Source: Mariprofundaceae bacterium | GTDB lineage: Bacteria > Pseudomonadota > Zetaproteobacteria > Mariprofundales > Mariprofundaceae | Assembly (NCBI GenBank): GCA_030950925.1 | Contig: JAUZQO010000001.1 | Location: 1-64,000, forward strand | Length of the DNA: 64,000 nucleotides | Reading direction: 5' to 3' | In this document: in pieces, positions 1 through 9,140 of the stretch | How the letters are laid out: each line of letters opens with the position of its first letter | Numbering within the stretch: the stretch's first letter is position 1 | Notes under the pieces: model-generated | What the model saw: the letters and a program-made list of their open reading frames with translations, nothing else | Database searches by the model: none | Told to the model about the DNA's origin: nothing | Translations under genes and position numbers: made by a program

Positions 1-1
1 T

Positions 2-385
2 ATATGCTTGGCTGTGGATGCTGATGGCGTACATATTGGCAGCAGTCATATAAGCAAAGCACAAGAAATCCGTCAATACTTGGGGCATGGTAAGTCTATT
101 TCAGCCTCTTGCCATCATGCTGCGGATTTGCATGAGGCAACAAGCTCAGGCGTGGATTTTGCCTTGCTATCACCCGTGTTTGTTACGGCAACCCACCCTG
201 ATTGCATACCCTTGGGGGTAGGACGTTTTATGCTGCTAAGCAAAGAAACACCGTTACCTGTGCTTGCTTTGGGTGGTATTGATACCCACAATCGAAATAC
301 CTTGGCGCATTATGGCGTGGCAGTGATTGGCGCTATTTGGGATGCCAACGATCCAAAACAGGCTGCTTTAGCACTTTCAACATAA
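2..385 (+). CDS. ThiE-type thiamine phosphate synthase domain, C-terminal part (cut by window edge)
   Basis: The reading frame is open to the left edge, so the 5' end lies outside the window. The visible 128 residues carry TIM-barrel motifs of the TMP synthase family: DADGVHIG near the start, SCHHAADLHEA, VDFALLSPVF and PVLALGGID near the end. The SCH and LSPVF pattern is also typical of the ThiE-like domain fused to MutT Nudix proteins in proteobacteria, so the full gene could be a stand-alone ThiE or a MutT-ThiE fusion; the visible part cannot decide. It would join the pyrimidine and thiazole halves of thiamine, or act in GO-nucleotide sanitation if fused. It ends 44 bases before leuA. Confidence 0.75.
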   Translation: MCLAVDADGVHIGSSHISKAQEIRQYLGHGKSISASCHHAADLHEATSSGVDFALLSPVFVTATHPDCIPLGVGRFMLLSKETPLPVLALGGIDTHNRNTLAHYGVAVIGAIWDANDPKQAALALST

Positions 386-429
386 GCGTTGACCCGCCCT
401 TTTTTTTGCCTTTAGACTGGAGATACACA

Positions 430-1974
430 ATGAGCGAGCGTTTATATATTTTTGATACAACCTTGCGTGATGGCGAACAGTCACCGGGCTGCTCGATGAA
501 TATCGAAGAAAAATTACGTGTCGCACATGGGCTTGCAGCGTTGGGCGTGGATGTGATTGAAGCAGGCTTTCCTGTCGCTTCCCCAGGTGATTTTGAAGCG
601 GTCAACCGCATTGCGCGTGAAGTGAAAGGCTCGATTATCACAGGGCTTGCCCGCGCCCATCCCAAAGATATTGAAGGAGCAGCTAAGGCCATCCAACCTG
701 CGGGCGAGCGCGCACGTATTCATACATTTATCGCCACCAGTCCCATTCACATGCAAGCTAAATTACGTATGCAGCCTGATGAAGTCGTGCAGCGTGCCGT
801 TGAAGCCGTGACCTTGGCACGCTCGCTTGCTCCCGAAGTCGAATTTTCAGCCGAAGATGCAGGACGTTCCGATATTGATTTTTTATGTCGTATTGTGGAA
901 GCCACCATCAAAGCAGGTGCGCGCATCATCAATATCCCTGATACGGTGGGCTATATGACACCGTTTGAATTTGGCAACCGCATCAAAACCTTGATGGAAC
1001 GTGTGCCGAACTCCGATCAAGCGATTTTTTCAGTGCATTGCCACAATGATTTGGGGCTGGCCGTTGCCAACTCCTTGGCAGCCGTGGAAGCGGGGGCAAG
1101 ACAAGTCGAATGCACCATGAATGGCTTGGGTGAACGCGCTGGCAATGCTGCCTTGGAAGAAATTGTCATGACCTTGAAAACCCGTGCTGATTATTATGCT
1201 ATTGATACAGGCATTGATACGACCAAAATCATCCCGACATCCAAATTGGTCAGTCAAATCACGGGTATGCCTGTGCAAGCCAACAAAGCCATTGTCGGCG
1301 CGAATGCCTTTGCCCATGAATCGGGCATTCATCAAGATGGTGTGCTTAAACACAAACAAACCTATGAAATTATGACCCCTGAGTCCGTGGGTTTGAACAC
1401 CAACCGCATGGTCTTGGGGAAACATTCAGGGCGTGCAGCACTTAAATCACGTTATGCAGCATTGGGCACTGAACTTGATGGTGATGAACTGAATGCCGTG
1501 TTTGCGCGTTTCAAAATACTTGCCGACAAGAAAAAAGACATCTTTGATGAAGATTTAATGAGCATTCTGTCAAGTGATACAGAAGTGAATATGGAGCGTA
1601 TCAAGCTGGTGAGTTTGCATGCAGCCTCAGGAACGGGAGATACACCTGTCGCCGCAGTTGAACTGGATATTGAAGGTGAAATTCTTAAAGCAACGGGTGA
1701 GGGTGATGGACCTGTCGATGCGGCATTCAAAGCCATCAAATCATTGGTTGAGCCCAAAGGAAAACTACTTTTGTATTCGGTCAATGCGATTACAGCAGGG
1801 ACGGATGCCCAAGGTGAGGTCACGGTTCGCTTGCAAAATGAAGACTTTATTGTCAACGGACAAGGCTCGGATACCGATATTGTGGTGGCATCGGCCAAAG
1901 CATTGATTGCGGCACTGAATAAATTGCCGAATATGCATGCGCGTGAAGTTCATGCCCAATATTCGGGCGTGTGA
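430..1974 (+). CDS. leuA: 2-isopropylmalate synthase
   Basis: LeuA condenses acetyl-CoA with 2-oxoisovalerate, the first committed step of leucine synthesis. The 514-aa product has the N-terminal TIM barrel opening with [13 protein letters not shown], the metal-binding HCHNDLGLA segment, the GLGERAGNA motif, and a C-terminal regulatory (leucine feedback) domain. I chose the ATG at 430 because it has a GGAGA Shine-Dalgarno about 9 bases upstream and matches family N-termini; an in-frame ATG at 337 would overlap the previous gene. No leader peptide or T-box is visible upstream. Confidence 0.97.
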   Translation: MSERLYIFDTTLRDGEQSPGCSMNIEEKLRVAHGLAALGVDVIEAGFPVASPGDFEAVNRIAREVKGSIITGLARAHPKDIEGAAKAIQPAGERARIHTFIATSPIHMQAKLRMQPDEVVQRAVEAVTLARSLAPEVEFSAEDAGRSDIDFLCRIVEATIKAGARIINIPDTVGYMTPFEFGNRIKTLMERVPNSDQAIFSVHCHNDLGLAVANSLAAVEAGARQVECTMNGLGERAGNAALEEIVMTLKTRADYYAIDTGIDTTKIIPTSKLVSQITGMPVQANKAIVGANAFAHESGIHQDGVLKHKQTYEIMTPESVGLNTNRMVLGKHSGRAALKSRYAALGTELDGDELNAVFARFKILADKKKDIFDEDLMSILSSDTEVNMERIKLVSLHAASGTGDTPVAAVELDIEGEILKATGEGDGPVDAAFKAIKSLVEPKGKLLLYSVNAITAGTDAQGEVTVRLQNEDFIVNGQGSDTDIVVASAKALIAALNKLPNMHAREVHAQYSGV

Positions 1975-2006
1975 GGTTTATAGTGATTCAAGAATTAAAT
2001 CACCCC

Positions 2007-2072
2007 GTCATGCCCGAAATTTTGTGTCGGGGATCTAATGATAGACCCTCGATACAAGCACGCGAGGGTGAC
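2007..2072. repeat. Palindromic intergenic repeat, copy A
   Basis: Outer GTCA (2007) and TGAC (2069-2072) bracket two hairpins: CCCGA/TCGGG (2013-2031) and ACCCTCG/CGAGGGT (2045-2069). A rearranged inverted copy lies at 14658-14742 and a half copy at 10069-10096, so this is a dispersed REP-like family. It fills most of the leuA to pyrK-like gap. Confidence 0.7.
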
Positions 2073-2114
2073 GATTGTATAATAAAAATGGCAGCTCTAT
2101 AGTGGAATGACTCT

Positions 2115-2987
2115 ATGTTGAATCATCACGCCACTATGTTTGAAGAAAACGCCAAAATTATTGCCCATGTTCACCATGATGGAGAACAAGCCATCATGCG
2201 TTTGCATGCGCCCAAAACTGCCAAACAAGCAAAAGCAGGGCAATTTGTACACCTTCGGGTATCACAAGCCAAAGCCTTACGCCGCCCTATTTCTATCATG
2301 CTATGCAACGCTGAAAAGGGTACGGTTGATTTATTGTATAAGAAAATTGGCGAGGGAACACATCAACTTGCCGAACGGAAAGTGGGTGAATCCCTTGCCA
2401 TGTTGGGGCCGATTGGTGTCCCATTTAATCTATCCGATACATCCAAGCGTTATATTTGTATTGGCGGCGGCGTGGGTATTCCGCCGATGGTTTTTGCAGC
2501 AGACACACTGCAAAAAAACGGTGGTAGGCCTATTGTGTTTGCAGGTTCTGAAGTGCCATTTCCTTTTGCCTTAAAACCATCGACTTTTTTATTACCGGGT
2601 ATGCAAGGCAATACCACGTTAACCATCACATCACTGGAAGAACGCGATATTCCCTGCCGCTTGGCATCCAATGCTGGGCTTTATGGCTGTTATGAAGGGC
2701 ATGTTCCAAATTTGGCGCGTGATTATTTATTGGCACTCAACGAAGAAGAACGACAACAATGTATCCTGCTTTCCTGTGGCCCTCATCCCATGTTACACGC
2801 CGTCGCACGTTTGGGGCGTGAGCTAAATATTCCAGCCCAACTATCTTTGGAAGAATACATGGCATGTGCGGTGGGTGGGTGTGCGGGATGCGTGGTGAAA
2901 ACACTGGAAGATGGACAAGAAAAATATCGCCGTGTCTGTGTTGATGGCCCTGTCTTTGATGCCAATATCTTGCCTGAATTTGCTTGA
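2115..2987 (+). CDS. pyrK: Dihydroorotate dehydrogenase electron transfer subunit-like protein (PyrK family)
   Basis: The 290-aa protein follows the PyrK plan: a ferredoxin-reductase FAD domain with RRPISIML, an NAD-binding segment with GGGVGIPPM, and a C-terminal 2Fe-2S cysteine cluster (ACAVGGCAGC, with a fourth Cys in RRVCVDG). In PyrK this passes electrons from dihydroorotate dehydrogenase type 1B to NAD+. The partner PyrD is not in this window, so a related sulfide- or ferredoxin-linked reductase role cannot be excluded. The start at 2115 has only a weak ribosome site (GGAATGA); an in-frame ATG at 2136 is possible. Confidence 0.85.
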   Translation: MLNHHATMFEENAKIIAHVHHDGEQAIMRLHAPKTAKQAKAGQFVHLRVSQAKALRRPISIMLCNAEKGTVDLLYKKIGEGTHQLAERKVGESLAMLGPIGVPFNLSDTSKRYICIGGGVGIPPMVFAADTLQKNGGRPIVFAGSEVPFPFALKPSTFLLPGMQGNTTLTITSLEERDIPCRLASNAGLYGCYEGHVPNLARDYLLALNEEERQQCILLSCGPHPMLHAVARLGRELNIPAQLSLEEYMACAVGGCAGCVVKTLEDGQEKYRRVCVDGPVFDANILPEFA

Positions 2988-3008
2988 ATCATCCCCACGA
3001 TGTAGGGT

Positions 3009-3055
3009 ATAGGTATCTACACAAGTTTTGATATAGTTTCGGCATGATAAAAAAA
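3009..3055 (+). repeat. Direct repeat, left copy, in front of transposase remnant
   Basis: This stretch starts ATAGGTATCTACACAAG and recurs with mismatches at 4081-4126 in the same orientation, so the pair flanks the transposase. It contains a TATAG box and probably represents the left end and promoter of the insertion sequence. Confidence 0.6.
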
Positions 3056-3078
3056 CACTACATGAAATTGACAATCGC

Positions 3079-4059
3079 TTGGTTCGTCGCTATCAACAAC
3101 TTGTGAAAGAGCATGCAAATTCTACAGATAAATTGGCATCAGGCTTACGTTCCCTGCCTTGCGCCAGTAAGTCTAGCTTTGCAAGTACCCAAGCAGCTTG
3201 GCGCTTTTATCAAAATGACAAGGTGAGCTTGTCAAAGTTATCTGAACCACTTTTGGAAGCTGCTCATGATGGAGTCTCATCCCGTTGTACAAGGTATGCC
3301 TTGTGTGTTCATGATTGGTCACGGCTGAATTATTATAAGCATACGAGTAAAGAAGACCGTTATCAGATGTCTCATGAAACCGATGTCGGTTATGATTTAC
3401 AAAGTAGTTTACTTGTCAGCGCAGATTCAGGAAAACCCATTGCACCAGTAGCACAACGCTTGGTCACGAGTGACATGAGTTATGCGACATATCAAAAAGA
3501 AGAAAACCCAGAAATTAAAGCGCACCTTGATGAAGTCACTGATTGCATGAAGTGGATAGAGACTCAGAAATTTGCAAAACCTTTGGTGCATATCATTGAT
3601 CGCGAAGCGGATTCCATCGGTCATATTCGACAGTGGGAAGACACCAATATGCTGTGGATGACGCGCTCACGTATTAGTTCTCATGTTGAATATCGTGGAG
3701 AATCTATGCGCTGTGAAGATGTCGCTAATCAGTTGAAATTCACCAAAGTACGTAAGGTGAAATGTAAAAATAAAGTCTATTGGCAATGGGTTGCAGAAAC
3801 GCCCATAAGAATCATACGCCAAGCTAAACCAAGCCAAAAGAAACAGAAAAAACCAGCTGTATCGGGTGATACTGTGGATGCTCGTTTGGTTGTCAGTCGT
3901 ATTTTATCGAAGTCTGGAGAGGTGATTGCCAATTGGTTGTTAATCACCAATGTGCAGGATGTGAATGCCGATGAGATTGCACTTTGGTATTATTGGCGTT
4001 GGAACATCGAATCATGGTTTAAATTGTTGAAGAGTGCAGGGGGCACTGGGTCAGTATAG
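3079..4059 (+). pseudogene. IS4-family (Tn5-like) transposase, both ends defective
   Basis: The 326-residue frame has the DDE nuclease core: VHDWSRL (first Asp), HIIDREADSIG (second Asp), and the Y(2)R(3)E(6)K signature in YYWRWNIESWFKLLK. Related transposases are usually 400-480 aa; here the protein stops 6 residues after the signature Lys, so the C-terminal domain is gone. The N-terminus is also broken: homologous-looking residues continue upstream to about 3037 without an ATG, while the only plausible ATG (3044) is in another frame, separated by a run of seven A (3049-3055). It is either decayed or would need a -1 slip on that run. Probably inactive. Confidence 0.75.
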
Positions 4060-4080
4060 CACAAATAATCCTTAACACGC

Positions 4081-4126
4081 ATAGGTATCTACACACGTTT
4101 TACTATAGTTCGATGAGGATAAAAAA
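4081..4126 (+). repeat. Direct repeat, right copy
   Basis: Diverged same-orientation copy of 3009-3055 (ATAGGTATCTACACACG, then CTATAGTTCGATGAGGATAAAAAA). No inverted right-hand end matching the left one is visible, so this looks like the left end of a second, related and now mostly lost insertion. Confidence 0.55.
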
Positions 4127-4160
4127 TGCTAAACAACATCCAACGCCTGACTGATAGGGC

Positions 4161-4198
4161 AAAAAAAAACACCCACGATTAACGTAAGTGCTTGTTTT
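4161..4198 (-). terminator. Rho-independent terminator of tRNA-Glu
   Basis: On the minus strand an imperfect hairpin (CACTTACG paired with CGTGGGTG around TTAAT) is followed by nine U (4161-4169). It starts a few bases beyond the CCA end of tRNA-Glu. Confidence 0.7.
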
Positions 4199-4201
4199 AA
4201 T

Positions 4202-4278
4202 TGGCGTCCCCAAGGGGATTCGAACCCCTGTTGCCGCCGTGAAAGGGCAGTGTCCTAGGCCGACTAGACGATGGGGAC
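4202..4278 (-). tRNA. tRNA-Glu (anticodon TTC)
   Basis: The minus strand folds into a full cloverleaf of 77 nt with acceptor stem GTCCCCA/TGGGGAC, anticodon loop CCTTTCACG (TTC, Glu), T-loop GGTTCGAATCC and an encoded CCA. It closely matches the proteobacterial tRNA-Glu sequence. It lies between tolC-like gene and the transposase remnant; its 3' end shows no split integrase site. Confidence 0.97.
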
Positions 4279-4296
4279 CTTTATTAGACGGCGCGA

Positions 4297-4324
4297 ACTT
4301 TATCGTCGTTTCTTTTACTGTCAA
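4297..4324 (-). promoter_or_regulatory. Sigma-70 promoter of tRNA-Glu
   Basis: On the minus strand a consensus -35 TTGACA (4324-4319) and TAAAGT -10 (4302-4297) are 16 bases apart. The -10 is followed by the GC-rich discriminator TCGCGCC, as in stringently controlled stable-RNA promoters, and lies 18 bases before the tRNA 5' end. Confidence 0.7.
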
Positions 4325-4340
4325 CTTTTTTTATTTATGC

Positions 4341-5855
4341 TTACTTTTCTGAAAGTTCTTGAAGCAATAGCCCCGTCGATAATTGAATACGCTTAAGTGC
4401 CCATTGCATTTGAATATTTTGTAGTGATGATTGAAGTTCAGCAGCATGCAACTCACCTTCAAACTGTACGATGGTTGCAGTATCCGAACGCCCTACATGG
4501 TAGCGCTGCATTTCAGCATTAAATTTTTCTTTTTCCATTTCAACACGAGATTGTGCCGTAGCTTGTGTCATCTGGGCATTATCATATTGCATGATGGCTT
4601 GGCTTATTTCAGTATTGATGTTATCTAGGGCTTGTTCACGTTGAAGTTGAACACGTTCCAAAGCCAACTCAGCCTTTTGAATACTTGGTTTGATATCATG
4701 TTTCACCAGCGAATCACTCCACTCCAAACCAACACCAAGATAACGATTTTTCAAGCTGAAGCCTTGGCCCAAAGCGGTGGTCGATGAACCTGAAAGAGAA
4801 CGTGTACCTATTTGCCCAATCACATCCAGTTGTTGCTGATCATTTTCACGCGCCTGCGTCAGTAAAGCATGGGCAGCTTCTTCTTGGGCATTTAACATCA
4901 TAAAAATAGCACGATGTTGTTGTGCTTTAGCTTGCAAGACTTGGATATGCTTCGTTTTCAGTGTTGAATGGATACTGCTATGAAGTTGGATAGGGGTATT
5001 ATAAGGCTGGTGCATCAAACGGTTGAGTGATGTTTGTGTGTTATTCCATGTGCCCTGAGCGTTAACAAGTTCCAATTGACGACCAGAGAGCAAGGCATCA
5101 GCCTGTAAACGGTCAGCCTTTTCAATCAAACCAAAATGTTCGCGTTTTTTTTGATACTTTAACAGCTTCTTGGCGCGTACAACGGCATCACGGGATAACT
5201 CAATGGCAACTTGGTTCGCCTGCATTTGAAAAAACAATTGTATGGCTTGCGCAGCCAGTTGCTCCTTTTCCATAATCACTTGCCAATGGGCGGCATGTTC
5301 ATTGGCATCCATTTGTTTGAGTTGAGCTTGATAGACAAGGTTATCATGCCCTTTGAACAGAGGATAACGATAAATTAAATCAATTTGATGTTGATATGTT
5401 GGGTTGATAGTGGCTTGAAAAGCTTTCGGAACACTGCTTGGGTAGGTCGTTTTGGATCGACTATAGCTTGCTGATAGACTTAAGTTGGAACCATCCTCTA
5501 AGGGCTGAGTGATGCTCCCTGTTATAATCCCTATGTTTATCCCCGAAGGCGCAAAAGGATTGGTTGTCGGGGTCGTTTCATCGGACAAGGTGCTTTTAAC
5601 ACTGGCACGCGGATCCAATTTTTCTTTGATGGCAGCACGATCAAGTTGCAGGCTTTTTACTTGCAAACGCGTAATTTTTAAGGATGCATTGTGTTCAAAG
5701 ACTTGCTGAAGAACATCATCCAGTGATAAATTATGGCTTGCTACGGCTTTAGAAATATGTAAGGCGTTATCCAATCGTAGAAGCTGTTCAGCCCCCCATA
5801 TAGGCGAGCTGAAACATAGACTTATGGCAAGTAGAGTGAGACTAAAGCGAATCAT
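4341..5855 (-). CDS. TolC-family outer membrane efflux protein
   Basis: The 504-aa product has a clear signal peptide (MIRFSLTLLAISLCFSSPIWG, cut before AEQ) and the long alpha-helical/coiled-coil pattern of two OEP repeats, e.g. the LDDVLQQVFEHNASLKI start typical of the family. Such trimers form the outer-membrane duct of type I secretion or RND efflux systems. No inner-membrane partner is adjacent; instead the ATG shares one base with the stop codon of efp (TAATG), so its translation is probably coupled to efp. Confidence 0.9.
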   Translation of the reverse strand: MIRFSLTLLAISLCFSSPIWGAEQLLRLDNALHISKAVASHNLSLDDVLQQVFEHNASLKITRLQVKSLQLDRAAIKEKLDPRASVKSTLSDETTPTTNPFAPSGINIGIITGSITQPLEDGSNLSLSASYSRSKTTYPSSVPKAFQATINPTYQHQIDLIYRYPLFKGHDNLVYQAQLKQMDANEHAAHWQVIMEKEQLAAQAIQLFFQMQANQVAIELSRDAVVRAKKLLKYQKKREHFGLIEKADRLQADALLSGRQLELVNAQGTWNNTQTSLNRLMHQPYNTPIQLHSSIHSTLKTKHIQVLQAKAQQHRAIFMMLNAQEEAAHALLTQARENDQQQLDVIGQIGTRSLSGSSTTALGQGFSLKNRYLGVGLEWSDSLVKHDIKPSIQKAELALERVQLQREQALDNINTEISQAIMQYDNAQMTQATAQSRVEMEKEKFNAEMQRYHVGRSDTATIVQFEGELHAAELQSSLQNIQMQWALKRIQLSTGLLLQELSEK

Positions 5856-6415
5856 TATGCACGTTCGATATATTCCCCAGACTCAGTATTGACCTTGATT
5901 TTGGTACCAGACTCCAAAAAAGGAGGAACCAAGATGGAAGCACCTGTTTCCAGTTTACCAGGTTTATATGAACTGGTGGCAGTTTGACCCTTGATGGCAG
6001 CATCACATTCAATCAGTTCCAAGACAACTGACATCGGAAGTTTGACACTCAAAGGGCGTTCTTCATGAAACTCAACCATCACTTGCATTTCGGGCAACAA
6101 ATAAGGCAACACATCTTCCAATAAGTTGTTATTGAGGGTGATTTGGTCATACGTTTCAGTGTTCATGAAATGATAATCAGTGCCATCAGCATAAAGGTAT
6201 TGCATGGGGACTTGAGAGAGTGTAATACGCTCAACTTTTTCAGTCGAGTTGAAACGCTTGTTGGTTTTGTTGCTTGTTTCAAGGTTACGCATTTCCACCT
6301 GCATACATGCCACGCCCTTTCCTGGTGTGACATGATGGGTTTTCATCACGCGCCATAACTGCTTGTCTACCTCTAAAATATGGCCAACACGAATGGCGGT
6401 AACATTGATGATCAT
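5855..6415 (-). CDS. efp: Translation elongation factor P
   Basis: The 186-aa protein has the three-domain EF-P length. The loop TPGKGVA carries the lysine (Lys33) that is post-translationally modified in many bacteria, and the C-terminal end shows the usual SILVPPFLESGTKIKVNTESGEY-type strand pattern. EF-P rescues ribosomes stalled at polyproline. The start has an AGGAG site 9 bases upstream. Modification enzymes (EpmA/EpmB or EarP) are not in the window; the Lys rather than Arg argues against the EarP type. Confidence 0.96.
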   Translation of the reverse strand: MIINVTAIRVGHILEVDKQLWRVMKTHHVTPGKGVACMQVEMRNLETSNKTNKRFNSTEKVERITLSQVPMQYLYADGTDYHFMNTETYDQITLNNNLLEDVLPYLLPEMQVMVEFHEERPLSVKLPMSVVLELIECDAAIKGQTATSSYKPGKLETGASILVPPFLESGTKIKVNTESGEYIERA

Positions 6416-6560
6416 GGTGTATCTCCTGTTGCTTGGAAGCTGTGAAAATCACAGAAATAAATAAGAATCCAACATTAAAATGTACGCAAACGTAGCTTTA
6501 ATAAAGATGCTGGGCAAGCTTCGCCATCGGCATAGATTTATGAAGGAATGGTAGTTAATC

Positions 6561-7379
6561 ATGACAGATATAAAGGTACAAGATGCGATGGATCAGTTTC
6601 TTGATTCACTATGCAAACATGAACATGAAGCATTCCAACAGCAAGATGTGGAAGCATGTTTTGAGATGTTGGCCGAATTTTTGGTCTATTATTCAAACTT
6701 ATTTCCAGATCAAGAAGAGCCTGAAGATATCTCCTTGGATGATTGGGAAGAAGCTTTAGAAGGCTATGTTGAGAAACTTTTTGAGGGAGATATGGAACGT
6801 ACGCCTGATTTGGGCGGTTTATCTTTGATGACGTTGGATGCGGAATATTTCCGTGATTTTCTGGGCTGGTATGTTTTACGTGAACCCAGTGCCTCAAGCG
6901 TGATGGTCAAAACATTTTCAAAAGTGTTGCAAGCTTGGGCGTTGTTTATGCGGCAACATAATTTTCTGAATGATGTGCAAAAAACAGAGCTGTGTGCTGT
7001 ATTGGATGAAGTTGCAATATCTGCTGGCGATGCAGCAACTGCGGCACATTTGTTGTTATATTATGTACGTTTGGGTGCAGGTGTGGCACCCCGTTTACGT
7101 GGCAAACGTTTTGATGCGTTTGTGGAAGGTCATGCCCGCATTGAACGTTTGGATATGAATCAAAACACGGTGTTCTTGGGCTTTGATAATCAGGATGCAC
7201 CCGTTGTTCCGATTGTATTACCGTTAGAAATCATGAATTATTTGCATCCAGGTGATGTTTTGGATGTTGAAATGGGGCAGCGGGGTGGGCAATGGATTAT
7301 GGTCGATATTGGCCCTGTTTATCCATCGTGTATTTATATGGAAGCGGATGAGTTAAAAGTCCCTGATAAGTTGACATAA
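6561..7379 (+). CDS. Conserved-looking hypothetical protein, acidic helical N-terminus plus beta C-terminus
   Basis: I do not recognise this 272-aa protein. Residues 1-170 are predicted mostly helical and acidic (EEPEDISLDDWEEALEGYVE); residues 175-265 look like a small beta barrel (ARIERLDMNQNTVFLGF, then PIVLPLEIMNYLHPGDVLDVEM). It has no signal peptide or membrane segment, so it is probably cytoplasmic. The ATG at 6561 follows AAGGAATGG at about 12 bases. It is divergent from efp and 46 bases ahead of rpiA, with which it may be co-transcribed. Confidence 0.75.
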   Translation: MTDIKVQDAMDQFLDSLCKHEHEAFQQQDVEACFEMLAEFLVYYSNLFPDQEEPEDISLDDWEEALEGYVEKLFEGDMERTPDLGGLSLMTLDAEYFRDFLGWYVLREPSASSVMVKTFSKVLQAWALFMRQHNFLNDVQKTELCAVLDEVAISAGDAATAAHLLLYYVRLGAGVAPRLRGKRFDAFVEGHARIERLDMNQNTVFLGFDNQDAPVVPIVLPLEIMNYLHPGDVLDVEMGQRGGQWIMVDIGPVYPSCIYMEADELKVPDKLT

Positions 7380-7425
7380 ACCCACCATTTTTTAAGTTTC
7401 TAGATATAGATAAGGAGAGAGGACA

Positions 7426-8094
7426 ATGACACAAGATGAAATGAAGAAAAAAGTTGCTGAGGCAGCATTAGCGTATGTGGTTGAAGGTTCCATGATTGGT
7501 GTGGGTACAGGTTCAACAGCGAATATGTTTATTGATGCGTTGGCAACCATCAAAGATAAAATTCAGGGTACGGTGGCAAGTTCAGAGGTGACAGCCGAGC
7601 GTTTGCGTGGTCATGGCATTCCTGTATTGAGTTTAAACGAAGCGTTGAAACAAGTGGATAGTTTGTCGGTTTATATTGATGGTGCGGATGAATTTGATCC
7701 TAAAAAATGTTTGACCAAAGGTGGTGGTGGCGCTTTAACCCGTGAAAAAATTGTGGCTGCAGCATCGGATCAATTTGTATGTATCGTGGATAGCAGCAAG
7801 CAAGTGGATTGTTTGGGTGCATTTCCCTTACCCATTGAAGTCATTCCTATGGCAGAAAACTTGGTCATGGGGATTGCTAAAAGTGTGGGAGGTGAGCCTA
7901 AAGTGCGCACAGGTTTTACAACGGATAATGGTAATATCATCATTGATGTCAAAGGCTTGGAAATTCATGATGCCTTGGCATTGGAGAATGATTTGAATGA
8001 AGTGCCTGGCGTTGTGACCAATGGTGTGTTTGCACATCAATGTGCAGATGTTATTTTGATGGGTACGCCTGATGGTGTGCAGATTATTGAATAA
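7426..8094 (+). CDS. rpiA: Ribose-5-phosphate isomerase A
   Basis: The 222-aa protein has the RpiA phosphate-binding GVGTGSTANMFID near the N-terminus, and the DGADEFD and KGGGGALTREK signatures holding the catalytic Asp and Lys. It interconverts ribose-5-P and ribulose-5-P in the pentose phosphate or Calvin cycle. The start has a strong AAGGAGAGAGG site. The gene ends 16 bases before the MITE-like element at 8111. Confidence 0.97.
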   Translation: MTQDEMKKKVAEAALAYVVEGSMIGVGTGSTANMFIDALATIKDKIQGTVASSEVTAERLRGHGIPVLSLNEALKQVDSLSVYIDGADEFDPKKCLTKGGGGALTREKIVAAASDQFVCIVDSSKQVDCLGAFPLPIEVIPMAENLVMGIAKSVGGEPKVRTGFTTDNGNIIIDVKGLEIHDALALENDLNEVPGVVTNGVFAHQCADVILMGTPDGVQIIE

Positions 8095-8110
8095 AAAAAC
8101 AGTGGTTTTC

Positions 8111-8278
8111 TAGGAGTCTGTCGAACTTAAGAAGTTGTAGCGAATAACTTGGGGTTGAAGTGGTATTTGGCTTTAAATGGGGCGAATAGCAGAGCTATCT
8201 ATACACGCATTTAAAGCTGAAAATCGCCCCACATACACTTTTCCGTAATAGTATTAAGCCTACTCAGACAGGCTCCTA
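8111..8278. mobile_element. MITE-like non-autonomous element (168 bp)
   Basis: Terminal inverted repeats TAGGAGTCTGTC (8111-8122) and GACAGGCTCCTA (8267-8278) differ at one position and bracket 168 non-coding bases with an inner palindrome (GCTTTAAATGGGGCGA around 8169-8184 against CATTTAAAGC...ATCGCCCC around 8207-8230). TA flanks at both ends could be a TA target duplication. No transposase is encoded. The right end reads into the EI24-like gene, whose TAG stop is 8278-8276. Confidence 0.75.
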
Positions 8279-8983
8279 AACTTTATCAGGTCGACTTAAT
8301 GCCACTACTGCCGCAGGTATGACCAAAATATTGAGAAATGGAATCACCATCAACAACATTCCCAGACCACCAAAGCTTAACCAAAAAAAACGCCGCTCTT
8401 TAAGTTGAGCTTTACGATAGGCGTAACTCCAACCTTGGCGTGTGGCGGTGGTATCCATGAGTTCAAAACATAAAAAATGAATACTCGCATACGTCCAAAT
8501 GATGGCGGCAGCGATTGGTCCCAATACAGGAATCAAACTCAAAAACAAAGCCACTGAACCCCAAAGAATAAGAATCGAAATGGGGCGCACGGAATGAACC
8601 AAAGCGATGGAACATTGCTTCCACCATGGCGCTGTATTTTCAGGTCGGTCAATGCCAAAAATCTTTTCTGTACGAACAGCCAAGGTATCCAACCAAGGAG
8701 CGACAGCAGCTGAGGCAACAGCAGCAAATCCCACAATGCCCGTTAGTGCAGCCAATAAAATGGACACCGCCCAAACCACCCATGATAAGATCATCCAATA
8801 CCAAGCGTCCCCTTCAGGAAGCCAAACTTGCATCATCATATCAAACAAAAAGAATACCCCTGTGAATAAAGCCAGCATCAAAAATGTAAGTAAACCCAGC
8901 ATTTTCCAAAGTAAGGAACGAAGCGAGGGAGTGGTCAGTAAAAGGTGTATACCTGATAAAAGTTTAAATGAGCCTTGAAGCAT
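8276..8983 (-). CDS. EI24/CysZ-family membrane protein
   Basis: The 235-aa protein has about four to six membrane segments arranged as in the EI24 domain family, with the characteristic ALFLSLIPVLGPIAAAIIW stretch and the later FELMDTTATRQGWSYAYRK loop. CysZ members move sulfate, but sequence alone does not show the substrate. The stop codon TAG is built from the terminal bases of the adjacent MITE, so the last residues (after ALSRPDKV) may have been altered by its insertion. The start ATG at 8983 has AAGGA upstream. Confidence 0.8.
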   Translation of the reverse strand: MLQGSFKLLSGIHLLLTTPSLRSLLWKMLGLLTFLMLALFTGVFFLFDMMMQVWLPEGDAWYWMILSWVVWAVSILLAALTGIVGFAAVASAAVAPWLDTLAVRTEKIFGIDRPENTAPWWKQCSIALVHSVRPISILILWGSVALFLSLIPVLGPIAAAIIWTYASIHFLCFELMDTTATRQGWSYAYRKAQLKERRFFWLSFGGLGMLLMVIPFLNILVIPAAVVALSRPDKV

Positions 8984-9140
8984 GGAGCCTTCCTTAAAAA
9001 AATTTGATAAGCCTTCCTATGCAGGTTTACTGCAAACATCAAGATTAAAAATATTTAATATTTACACTTGAGGAGAAATACTTTTTTTTATAGTCTCCGA
9101 GTCACGCAATTTAGCGTAGATTTAGATGGGAAGGGATATT

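Noticed and set aside
1452-1898. 148-aa minus-strand ORF inside leuA
   Set aside because: Antisense shadow of a well-conserved coding region; low-complexity Ser/Ala composition and no ribosome site.
4202-4278. tRNA-Glu as integration site of a genomic island
   Set aside because: No integrase and no duplicated tRNA 3' end in the window; the nearby transposase is of a type that does not target tRNA genes.
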